Shown: positions 18,117 to 26,129 of the stretch, piece by piece
Numbering within the stretch: position 1 is the stretch's first letter
How the letters are laid out: every line of letters begins with the position of its first letter
Assembly (NCBI RefSeq): GCF_900169305.1
Contig: NZ_FWDP01000004.1
Coordinates: 1,302,001 to 1,366,000 of the forward strand
Direction of reading: 5' to 3'
Length of the DNA: 64,000 nt
DNA from: Marinilactibacillus piezotolerans
GTDB lineage: Bacteria > Bacillota > Bacilli > Lactobacillales > Carnobacteriaceae_A
The notes under the pieces: model-generated
Told to the model about the DNA's origin: nothing
Database searches by the model: none
The model's input: the letters and a program-made list of their open reading frames with translations, nothing else
Made by a program: the position numbers and the translations under genes

Positions 18117-20177
18117 ATGCAGAAACAGTCAATTGATTTACACAATCCAGACTACTATCAAAATAGAGAACTTTCTTGGTTAGACTTTAACGAACGCGTA
18201 CTTGCGGAGGCAGAAGACCCTACCAATCCTCTACTTGAAAAACTAAGATTTCTTTCTATTGGAAGTTCAAATTTAGATGAATTTTTCAAAGTTCGTGTTG
18301 CAGGACTCCAGGATCAATTAAAGCTCGGTTTCCTGGAGCCGGATTCCAAGAAGCAATGGGGACCGGAAAAGCAATTGATTGAGATTTCTAAAAAGAATAG
18401 AGACATTGTAGCCTATCAGTATGATTTGCTGGATCGTACGCTGGCAGAACTCGATGAAGAAAAAATTGTTTTCAAACGTACAAAAGAACTGGATGAAGAA
18501 GAGCTGGAAAGAGCCGCAGATATCTTTACCAAACATATCAAGCCGGCGATCACCCCTTTTGGCGTAGATGCTTATCGTCCGTTTCCTCACTTAAACGACG
18601 GAGTCATTCATCTGTTTGTGCGGCTGAAGAAGTCGGGCAGTCCGTTTATCGCCATTTTGCCAGTGCCTCCGCTGATTCAGCGATTTCACGTGCTGGAAAA
18701 AGAAAATGAAACAGTCATCTTGTTTACAGAAGATATATTATTTAAGTTTTTGAATGAGCTGTTCATCGGCTATACTGTCGATTACTCATTTACATTTCGT
18801 ATTACTAGAAACGCTGACTTAGAGCTTCAGGAAGAAGGAGCAGAAGATTTGCTTTCTGTGATTGAAGACTATTTAGAAAAACGCAGAACCGGCATGGCCG
18901 TTCGCTTAGAGCTGGATAGTCGGACAACTTCCCCTACGTTTAAAGAAGACCTTGCTTATTTGATGAAAGAACTGGATCTGCTTGAGCGAGATGTTTATCA
19001 CATTGAAGGACCGCTTGATCTGACAGTTTTTTCAAAAATTATATCTAAACTTCAGTCTTACTTGCCAAATGAAGTGTTTAAACGATTTACACCTGAGTAC
19101 CCAAGTGTTTTGAAAAACCATGACATTTTTGAAACTGCTGATAAACAGGATTTTTTTCTGCATCATCCGTTTGATTCGTTTCAACCGGTGATTGATCTTG
19201 TAAGGAAAGCCGTTGACGATCCGAACACGATTGCCATCAAGCAAACACTCTACAGAGTCAGCAATGAGTCGCCATTTATTGATGCTTTGAAAAAAGCAGC
19301 TAAAAAAGACATACAAGTCACTGTACTGGTTGAATTGAAAGCTCGATTCGATGAAGCGAACAATGTTCACTGGGCAAAAGAACTGGAAGAAGCCGGCGCA
19401 CATATTATTTATGGAATGAAAAATCTGAAGACTCATAGTAAAGCCACTTTGATCGTCAAAAAAGACCATAATGGCTTCAAACAATATGCTCATCTCGGTA
19501 CAGGCAATTACAATGAACAAACCGCTAAACTGTATACAGATATGGGCTTGATTACAACTAATGAGAAGATTACAAAAGATGTGTCTGATTTCTTCAATTA
19601 TCTGAGTGGATATTCTGAACAGCCAGATTATGACTACTTGCATGTCTCCCCTTTTGAAATGAGAGACAACTTTATTGAAAGTATCGAACAAGAAATCAGT
19701 TTGCATAAAAAATACGGAAACGGCCATATTATTGCCAAGATGAATTCTCTAACAGACAAAAAAATGATCATAAAACTTTATGAAGCCAGCAGAGCCGGTG
19801 TTAAAGTTGACCTGATTATCCGCGGGATCTGCTGCCTTGTACCGGGGATTCCAGAAGTCAGCGAGCATATCAGTGTGCACAGTATTGTAGGCAGATTCCT
19901 GGAACACAGCCGAGTATATTACTTTTACAGTAATGGTCAAGAGGAGCTTTATCTGGCTTCTGCTGATATGATGACCCGAAACATGACCAAACGTGTTGAG
20001 TTGGCTTTTCCAATCATGGATGAAAAGTGGAAACGATATGTCATCAATATTTTGAAACTGTACTTGTATGATAATACGAAAGCCTGGGTACTAGGATCTG
20101 ACAAAAAATACACAAAACGAACTCCAGACGATAGTAAACCGATTGGTTCGCAAAGACAATTGATGGATTCTTTCTAA
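18117..20177 (+). CDS. ppk1: Polyphosphate kinase 1
   Basis: Synthesises polyphosphate from ATP. 686 residues with the PPK1 order: N-terminal ELSWLDFNERVL, then SSNLDEFFKVRVAGL. The phospholipase-D-like catalytic halves follow, with the HxK motif in MKNLKTHSKATLIV, then HLGTGNYNEQTAKLYTDMGL, and the second histidine in FLEHSRVYYF. GGAGGG lies 7 nt before the ATG. It is co-transcribed with ppx, so synthesis and degradation are encoded together. Confidence 0.97.
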   Translation: MQKQSIDLHNPDYYQNRELSWLDFNERVLAEAEDPTNPLLEKLRFLSIGSSNLDEFFKVRVAGLQDQLKLGFLEPDSKKQWGPEKQLIEISKKNRDIVAYQYDLLDRTLAELDEEKIVFKRTKELDEEELERAADIFTKHIKPAITPFGVDAYRPFPHLNDGVIHLFVRLKKSGSPFIAILPVPPLIQRFHVLEKENETVILFTEDILFKFLNELFIGYTVDYSFTFRITRNADLELQEEGAEDLLSVIEDYLEKRRTGMAVRLELDSRTTSPTFKEDLAYLMKELDLLERDVYHIEGPLDLTVFSKIISKLQSYLPNEVFKRFTPEYPSVLKNHDIFETADKQDFFLHHPFDSFQPVIDLVRKAVDDPNTIAIKQTLYRVSNESPFIDALKKAAKKDIQVTVLVELKARFDEANNVHWAKELEEAGAHIIYGMKNLKTHSKATLIVKKDHNGFKQYAHLGTGNYNEQTAKLYTDMGLITTNEKITKDVSDFFNYLSGYSEQPDYDYLHVSPFEMRDNFIESIEQEISLHKKYGNGHIIAKMNSLTDKKMIIKLYEASRAGVKVDLIIRGICCLVPGIPEVSEHISVHSIVGRFLEHSRVYYFYSNGQEELYLASADMMTRNMTKRVELAFPIMDEKWKRYVINILKLYLYDNTKAWVLGSDKKYTKRTPDDSKPIGSQRQLMDSF

Positions 20178-20268
20178 GGAAGCAGCAGCAAAATAAAGTA
20201 GATGCACTTACCTCTATTACTCATCGTTCTGCAATCTGCTATACTTAAGGAGATAAGGAGGAAGCAGC

Positions 20269-21249
20269 ATGCCGACGATTCAAGATATCGCAAAACTAGC
20301 AGGTGTCTCTTCTGCGACCGTTTCTCGAGTCATGAACTCCAGCGGATACGTAGGTGAAGAGACCCGCCTTAAAGTTGAAAAAGCTGTAAAGGAACTGAAG
20401 TATACACCAAATCGCCACGCGCAGTATTTGAGACGCGGAAGTACAAAGAACTTAGGGATTGTCAGTACGCAATTCAATGATACTGCGATAGCACGAATCA
20501 ACCCTTTTATTGAATTAGCCTATGAATCAGGATACACATCTACACTATTTGTTACCAATGGTGATAAAAAACGTGAGTTGGATGCTTTCGATATGTTAAA
20601 GTCCAAACAGTTGGATGGTATTTTTCTGGTCTATCGTGCTAATGAATGGGAGACATTGACAGATTATACTCAATATGGTCCTATCGTGACTTTACACAGT
20701 ATCGACTCTCCCCTGTTGCCTTCTGTCTTTATTGATCATTATGAAGGATACAAACAGACTTTAGAGCATGTCTGGCAGACAGGATGCAGAAATATTTTAA
20801 ATGTTTACAGTTCAGCTAACGGTCTAAACACGAAGCGGAGAATTCAAGCTTATGAGGATTTCTGCTTGGCGCATCAGATTACTCCACATCCAGCAGAGCC
20901 GTTCATAGACGTTTTAAGGCCAGAGCATGCGGAAAAAATCGTCGAATGGTATCATAACCAGTCAGACAAACCGGACGCCATCATTGCCCATTCTGATACA
21001 ATTGCGGCAACAATCGTATCTCGTCTAAAGTTGTTGGGGTACACCATTCCAGACGATATTTCCGTTGTCGGATTCGATAATCTGCAGGTCAGCGACTGGA
21101 TGAATATCACGACAATTGACTATGCGATCGATGAGCAAGGGAAAAATGCCTGTCGATTACTGTTAAATACACTAGACAACAAAAATTCCCCTTTATATCC
21201 TCTGAATTTCCGCTTAGTTCAGCGTAAGACAACTAGAGGTTTACTGTAA
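20269..21249 (+). CDS. LacI/GalR-family transcriptional regulator
   Basis: Complete 326-residue repressor. The helix-turn-helix is at the N-terminus (TIQDIAKLAGVSSATVSRVM) with a hinge helix near 45-60 (TPNRHAQYLRRGSTKNLGIV). The effector domain ends with DDISVVGFDNLQVSDWMNI. No sugar transport or catabolic gene is adjacent; it stands alone between ppk and the manganese genes, so its target may be remote. GGAGG precedes the ATG. Confidence 0.92.
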   Translation: MPTIQDIAKLAGVSSATVSRVMNSSGYVGEETRLKVEKAVKELKYTPNRHAQYLRRGSTKNLGIVSTQFNDTAIARINPFIELAYESGYTSTLFVTNGDKKRELDAFDMLKSKQLDGIFLVYRANEWETLTDYTQYGPIVTLHSIDSPLLPSVFIDHYEGYKQTLEHVWQTGCRNILNVYSSANGLNTKRRIQAYEDFCLAHQITPHPAEPFIDVLRPEHAEKIVEWYHNQSDKPDAIIAHSDTIAATIVSRLKLLGYTIPDDISVVGFDNLQVSDWMNITTIDYAIDEQGKNACRLLLNTLDNKNSPLYPLNFRLVQRKTTRGLL

Positions 21250-21271
21250 TCCTCTACTCGATCAACCAGAA

Positions 21272-21319
21272 AGACACCTTCTGCTTATTCTCGTTTCGGA
21301 GATTAGACAGAAGGTGTCT
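21272..21319. terminator. Terminator between convergent units
   Basis: Perfect 12-bp stem (21272-21283 with 21308-21319) with T-rich flanks, between the LacI gene and mntD. Confidence 0.7.
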
Positions 21320-21365
21320 GTTTAATTATTCTCGTTTAACCTATCACGTTCAGTCTTCCATTTCA

Positions 21366-22280
21366 CTACCGTTTGGTGGTGTCTTTGAGTTTTTGATCAA
21401 AAGCTTCTTTTCTTTTCTGTTTGAGCATCCAATTCTTGATTAAACCTTTTTTGGGCGAAATGATAAACACGGTCAGACATATCAATCCATTTAAAACGGC
21501 TATCATTCCCGCGATTGATGTGTCGAAGGCAAAAGCAGCTTGTACGCCGATTATACTATTTAAAGCAGCAAATATGACAGCTGATCCTAACATTTTCTTT
21601 AACTCATACGTCAATAAATATGCGGTCAGACCGGGACCTACCATAAATCCTACAACCAATATTGAGCCTACAGAGTCATATGCTCCAACAGCAGTCAGAG
21701 ATACCAGTGTCATCAATCCATAATAAATCACTACCGGAGAAATTCCGATCGCTGCTGCAAACGCTGCATCAAAAGTCGTTACTTTCAGCTCTTTGTAAAA
21801 CAAGGAAATGAATACTACATTGATCAACAGTATAATCAGCATTGAAAAGAGAGCTCTTGGACCCACATCTATTCCAAACAATGTCATTCGGTCAAATGGA
21901 GCAAAGACCAATTCTCCCATCAGCACAGAATCTGTATCTAAATGCACATCGCCTGTATAGCGCGTGATCAGCAAAATTGCCAGACTAAAGAATAGCGGAA
22001 AGACCACTCCGATCGCTGCATCATTCGACATCAGTTTTGTTCTTTGCAAAGCTTCAATGACCCAGACGGTCGCAACACCGATCAACGTTGCGCCTACCAT
22101 CAGTAAAGGTGAATTCAAGTCTCTCGTTATAAAAAAAGCAAGTACGATTCCCAGCAAAACGGTGTGCGTAATGGCATCCGAAACCATAGTGGTTCCTCGC
22201 AGGACCAGAAAAACGCCCGGAAGTGCGCAAGCAATCGAGACAATAACAGCAATGATTGTAATTTCAGCAATACTGCTCAT
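21366..22280 (-). CDS. mntD: Metal ABC transporter permease, ABC-3 family (manganese)
   Basis: 304-residue membrane protein with about eight to nine spans. GVFLVLRGTTMVSDAITHTVLLGI near the N-terminus is the ABC-3 signature shared with ZnuB, MntD and TroD. Its ATG overlaps the stop of mntC by 4 nt. The basic C-terminal tail is cytoplasmic. Assignment to manganese rests on operon content and on the neighbouring MntR-type regulator, not on this sequence. Confidence 0.88.
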   Translation of the reverse strand: MSSIAEITIIAVIVSIACALPGVFLVLRGTTMVSDAITHTVLLGIVLAFFITRDLNSPLLMVGATLIGVATVWVIEALQRTKLMSNDAAIGVVFPLFFSLAILLITRYTGDVHLDTDSVLMGELVFAPFDRMTLFGIDVGPRALFSMLIILLINVVFISLFYKELKVTTFDAAFAAAIGISPVVIYYGLMTLVSLTAVGAYDSVGSILVVGFMVGPGLTAYLLTYELKKMLGSAVIFAALNSIIGVQAAFAFDTSIAGMIAVLNGLICLTVFIISPKKGLIKNWMLKQKRKEAFDQKLKDTTKR

Positions 22281-23206
22281 TTTCCTTGTTCCTCCTCTAA
22301 CCGTCGGATTTGTTGACGAAATGCCTTCTGTTTTTTATAAAATTTCATTCTTTTGGCAATCAGTCCTCTTTTTGGAGAAAACAGCAGACTGCCTACTATA
22401 AATATACTCAAAACAATGACAATAGTGGGGCCTGTTGGTATCCGTACACCAACAGTACTGATCATAGTTCCCGCAGCTCCGGATACAGCGCCGATGATTC
22501 CAGCAAGCCCCATCACTACGCTCAATTTATCTGACCACTGTCTAGCTGCAACTGAAGGACCGATCAATAACGCACTGATCAGGATGACCCCCACCGCTTC
22601 TAGTCCCAGAATAATGGTTAAAACGATCATCGTAGACAATAATAGGTTTACCCATCTGCTGGAAAAGCCCAACGTTTTTCCGTAATCAGCATCAAATGTA
22701 AAAATCTTGAACTCTTTCCAGAACAGACTGATCAGTAGGAGCATGATCATACTTGCTCCAACGATCAACCAAACATCTCGGGTCAGCATAGCGCTTGCCT
22801 GTCCAAAAATAAAACTGTCTAATCCAGCTTGCTGTGCATTTGGATTCCTTTGTATAATAGTCATGATAACCAACCCCAGTCCAAAGAAACTGGACAAAAC
22901 AACGGAAAGTGCACTATCGAATTTTACTGGACTCTTTTTACTCATCAGCTGAATGAGACCTGTCGCCATCAGCCCAGAAACGACCGCGCCCAGCAGCAGT
23001 ACGACAAACTCTTTTCTTTGCATTAATAAAAATCCGATTCCGATTCCCGGAAGTGCCGAATGACTCAGTGCATCTCCCAATAGACTTTCTTTTCTGAGCG
23101 TTACATAGGTACCGACTACCCCGCTGATCAGTCCCAGCATCCCCGTACCCAACGCAACCACCTGAAAGGTATAATCATTTAATACTGCTGTAATTTGTGT
23201 CCACAT
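22277..23206 (-). CDS. mntC: Metal ABC transporter permease, ABC-3 family (manganese)
   Basis: 309 residues and a paralogue of the next gene. GVVGTYVTLRKESLLGDALSHSALPGIGIGF is the ABC-3 signature. Its start codon overlaps the stop of the ATPase gene by one base (TGATG), a sign of translational coupling. The C-terminus is long and basic (KRMKFYKKQKAFRQQIRRL). Together with mntD it should form the heterodimeric channel of the importer. Confidence 0.88.
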   Translation of the reverse strand: MWTQITAVLNDYTFQVVALGTGMLGLISGVVGTYVTLRKESLLGDALSHSALPGIGIGFLLMQRKEFVVLLLGAVVSGLMATGLIQLMSKKSPVKFDSALSVVLSSFFGLGLVIMTIIQRNPNAQQAGLDSFIFGQASAMLTRDVWLIVGASMIMLLLISLFWKEFKIFTFDADYGKTLGFSSRWVNLLLSTMIVLTIILGLEAVGVILISALLIGPSVAARQWSDKLSVVMGLAGIIGAVSGAAGTMISTVGVRIPTGPTIVIVLSIFIVGSLLFSPKRGLIAKRMKFYKKQKAFRQQIRRLEEEQGK

Positions 23207-23961
23207 CAGCTGCTTGCACCTTCTCCAAGGTTATGATCCTGCTGATAAGTCGCTGTGATATTTTCTTGCGTAAAGACTTCTTTTACTGATCCGGCAGCCA
23301 CGACTTCCTGATTGATGAATAAAACTTCGTCAAAATAGTCTCTTACAGATTGCAGATCATGATGCACAACAATCACGGTCTTTCCCCTTTTGGTCAACTC
23401 TTTCAACAAGTTCATGATGATCCGTTCTGTTTTCATATCCACTCCTGCTAAAGGTTCGTCCAATAGATAGACGTCAGCTTGCTGTGCTAATGCTCTAGCC
23501 AAGAAAACACGCTGACGCTGTCCCCCTGATAATTGACTGATCTGACGATGGCGAAAAGATTCCATATCTACTTTCTTCAACATTTCTTCAGCAATGTCTC
23601 TGTCACTTTTTTTAGGACGTTTCAGCCAACCTAGGTGTCCATATCTGCCCATCAGCACAACATCCAGCACTGTAGCTGGAAAATCCCAGTCTACCGAACT
23701 GTTCTGCGGCACATAGGCAATTTTATTTTTGACTTTTTTATATTCTTTTGTTTGTTTATCTATACTATATTTAACTTGCCCTGTAGCCGGTTTGACAAAC
23801 TCCAGCATTGACTTGATCAGCGTCGACTTACCGGCTCCATTGGGTCCAATAATCGCCGTGATTTTCCCTTTTTTAAACGCTGCAGTAATATTCCAGAGCA
23901 CTGGATTTGCATCATAGGCAACGGTTAATTGTCTGATTGTAATGACTTCTTCTTCCGCCAC
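23206..23961 (-). CDS. mntB: Metal ABC transporter ATP-binding protein (manganese)
   Basis: 251-residue ATPase. Walker A is GPNGAGKST (about 39-47), the signature LSGGQRQRVFLARALA is near 145, Walker B is DVYLLDEP, and the switch His lies in VIVVHHDL. Start is a GTG at 23961 with GGAGG 9 nt upstream. A 60-nt gap with a hairpin separates it from mntA, which may let the binding protein be made in excess. Confidence 0.92.
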   Translation of the reverse strand: MAEEEVITIRQLTVAYDANPVLWNITAAFKKGKITAIIGPNGAGKSTLIKSMLEFVKPATGQVKYSIDKQTKEYKKVKNKIAYVPQNSSVDWDFPATVLDVVLMGRYGHLGWLKRPKKSDRDIAEEMLKKVDMESFRHRQISQLSGGQRQRVFLARALAQQADVYLLDEPLAGVDMKTERIIMNLLKELTKRGKTVIVVHHDLQSVRDYFDEVLFINQEVVAAGSVKEVFTQENITATYQQDHNLGEGASS

Positions 23962-23985
23962 TTCATTTTCCCTCCAATTTATTCT

Positions 23986-24019
23986 CTGCTGAATAGACTT
24001 TTATTCTATTCAACAGCAG
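23986..24019 (-). other. Stem-loop between mntA and mntB
   Basis: CTGCT-GTT-GAATAGA pairs with TCTATTC-AGCAG across a 7-nt loop (plus coordinates 23986-23997 with 24005-24019; 3-nt bulge). No U tail follows. It may be an attenuator or an end-stabilising hairpin for the mntA message. Confidence 0.5.
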
Positions 24020-24021
24020 CC

Positions 24022-24954
24022 TTAATTCAAACCTTCGATAATGGTATCGATATTTGAACGATACATTTTGATATACGTTTCGGCGTTCTGCGCTTCATCT
24101 CCCAGTGCATCGGAGAATAGTTCTCCAGCATTCTGCAGCTCTTGACCGCGACTGTTCACTGCTTCCATCAGCGCATCCATGTTTCTTGAAGAGACTGAGC
24201 TTTCCACAAATACAGATCTGATCGCTTTCTCTACAATAAAGTCGGCAAGACTGCTGATATCTCCTGTTCCAGCTTCCGTCTGCGTATTGATTCCCTGCAA
24301 CCCTACGACTTCAAAGTCGAACGCTTCTCCGAAATAAGAAAAAGCATCGTGAGCAGTCACAAGATAGCGAGACTGTTCAGGGATTTCTTCTATTCTTTCG
24401 GTGATATAAGTCTGCAGCTCATCCAGTTCCTGTTTATAGGCAACTGCATTGTCTTCAAAAGCCTCAGCATGTTTTGGATCTTGTTCTGCTAAATGATCTG
24501 CCACATAGTCTGTTGCTTGCTTCCAGTTTTCTACACTGAACCAGATATGCGGATCTACTGTAGAGTCTGCTCCTTCTTCTACTTGAATTAAATCGTCTTC
24601 CGCTATTGCGTCTCCAATAACCATTGTCGGAATGCCTCTCTGAGCAGATTGTTCAAAGACATCTGTGAATTGCGCTTCTAAATGCAATCCGTTATAGGCA
24701 ATCATATCTGCTTCCCCAATTGTATTGACTTCTGTTGCGGAAGGTTTATACGTATGAGGATCCACTCCCGGTCCCATCAGTCCAGTAACCGCTACTTGCT
24801 CTCCTCCGACTTGTTCCACCAGATCCTTAATCATCGTTGTCGTCGCCACTACATTGATCTTCCCGTCATCTCCGGCAGCAGACTCTGTTTGCTGACCGCA
24901 AGCAGAAAGGAAAACAATCCCCGTCAGTAAAAGCAGTCCCATAATTTTTTTCAT
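24022..24954 (-). CDS. mntA: Metal-binding lipoprotein of the ABC importer (MntA/TroA type)
   Basis: 310-residue cluster A-I solute-binding lipoprotein. The signal peptide ends in the lipobox LSAC, so it is anchored outside the membrane. Metal ligands of the family are visible: His in DPHTYKPS, His in DPHIWFS, Glu/Ser in VFVESSVSSRN and an Asp near the C-terminus. The His-rich loop typical of zinc-specific members is absent, which favours manganese. AAGGAG precedes the ATG. First gene of mntABCD. Confidence 0.9.
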   Translation of the reverse strand: MKKIMGLLLLTGIVFLSACGQQTESAAGDDGKINVVATTTMIKDLVEQVGGEQVAVTGLMGPGVDPHTYKPSATEVNTIGEADMIAYNGLHLEAQFTDVFEQSAQRGIPTMVIGDAIAEDDLIQVEEGADSTVDPHIWFSVENWKQATDYVADHLAEQDPKHAEAFEDNAVAYKQELDELQTYITERIEEIPEQSRYLVTAHDAFSYFGEAFDFEVVGLQGINTQTEAGTGDISSLADFIVEKAIRSVFVESSVSSRNMDALMEAVNSRGQELQNAGELFSDALGDEAQNAETYIKMYRSNIDTIIEGLN

Positions 24955-25004
24955 TTGATTTCTTCTCCTTTTAAACTATTGTTTAAGCGAGCTTATTTTA
25001 TATT

Positions 25005-25038
25005 TTTAGACTACCCTAAAAATATTTTTAAGTCAACC
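25005..25038 (-). promoter_or_regulatory. MntR-type operator in the mntA promoter region
   Basis: TTTTTAG-ACTACC-CTAAAAA (25005-25024) is a perfect inverted repeat of the TTAG...CTAA type bound by DtxR-family manganese regulators. A -35-like TTGACT (25038-25033, minus strand) lies just upstream of it, so a bound repressor would cover the core promoter. The rest of 24955-25264 holds no other clear element. Confidence 0.55.
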
Positions 25039-25264
25039 GTGTACTATGTATCTTTTTTACAAAAGAACCCTTCCGGTCAGCAGACATTTAAAATGAAGTT
25101 TGTTTCTGATACCGCCTATACGGTATAATTAAAGTACTGAACTTGCAGCCTATGTCTGCTTGTCAGATAGCTTGAAAGGTTGTAAAATAAGATTTCTGTG
25201 AAGTATTACGTGAGAGCATTCTGCCTATAAAGGTGTTTAAATGATAAATAAAGGAGTATCCTCC

Positions 25265-25924
25265 ATGACCCCAAACAAAGAAGATTATATAAAAGCGATC
25301 TATGAACTGGGCGGAGAAAAAACCGTTGTCAGCAATAAGAATCTTGTCCAAGCTTTGTCCGTGTCAGCCGCTTCTGTGACAGAAATGAATGGCCGGCTGC
25401 TGAAAGAAGGTCTGCTCAACCATACCCCATATCAAGGAGTCCAACTGACATCCAGCGGACTGCAAATTGCCAACAAATTGATCCGCAAACATCGTTTATG
25501 GGAAGTTTTTCTGTCCGAGAAGTTAGGCTACGATTGGAATGAGGTGCATGCTGATGCAGACCTGCTGGAGCATGTTTCTTCTGATGCACTGATTGAACGA
25601 CTGGATTTGTTTTTGGGCGAACCGAGATTTGATCCGCACGGCGGAGTGATTCCCGACAAAGATGGAACGGTTGAAGCAATGGATTATACACCACTGGTTG
25701 ACGTAGCTGTCGGCACACCATTTATCGTCAAAGAAGTAGATGATCAGCAGGAGTTCCTGGAGTATCTGCTGCAGAAACAAGTACAGTTAGGTAATGCATA
25801 TACACTGCTGAATATAGAAGCATACGAGGGGCCCTTGACATTAGAATCTGCTGAAGGATTAAAAACCGTCATCAGTCATAAAGCAGCGTTTAAAATCCTT
25901 GTAAAAGAAGTGAAACAGCCCTGA
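25265..25924 (+). CDS. mntR: Manganese-dependent DtxR-family repressor (MntR/EfaR/SloR type)
   Basis: 219 residues. An N-terminal winged helix (MTPNKEDYIKAIYELGGE, then LVQALSVSAASVTEMNGRL) is followed by the dimerisation and metal-binding region (RKHRLWEVFLSEKLGYDWNEVHADADLLEH) and a C-terminal FeoA/SH3-like domain. It is thus the long streptococcal/enterococcal form rather than the 142-residue Bacillus MntR. ATG at 25265 has AAGGAG 8 nt upstream. Divergent from mntABCD, which it presumably represses when manganese is plentiful. Confidence 0.9.
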   Translation: MTPNKEDYIKAIYELGGEKTVVSNKNLVQALSVSAASVTEMNGRLLKEGLLNHTPYQGVQLTSSGLQIANKLIRKHRLWEVFLSEKLGYDWNEVHADADLLEHVSSDALIERLDLFLGEPRFDPHGGVIPDKDGTVEAMDYTPLVDVAVGTPFIVKEVDDQQEFLEYLLQKQVQLGNAYTLLNIEAYEGPLTLESAEGLKTVISHKAAFKILVKEVKQP

Positions 25925-25929
25925 TTTCT

Positions 25930-25962
25930 ACAGCGGCGCCATTAAGGTGTCCGCTGTTTTTT
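25930..25962 (+). terminator. Terminator of mntR
   Basis: ACAGCGG (25930-25936) pairs with CCGCTGT (25951-25957), followed by a T6 tail. Confidence 0.8.
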
Positions 25963-26129
25963 GTACAAAGAGCTTTCTTTTTTAGTTTTATTTATCTAGT
26001 GGCGACTGATTCTATAACTCGTTCTACATGCTTTTCTTATTCAAGATTGCTATAGTAGAAGTGTGTACTGCTGTTTACTTTTCAGCAGATTATTACTGAA
26101 TGAATAATGACAATGATGGAGGAACTCAC

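Noticed and set aside
19032-19727. 231-residue minus-strand frame inside ppk1
   Set aside because: Long antisense shadow; no ribosome site, and the composition mirrors the ppk1 codons.
25980-26060. Further copy of the 10.7-kb repeat (GGCGACT...TCGTTCT) before pulA
   Set aside because: Only two short blocks match; too weak to call.
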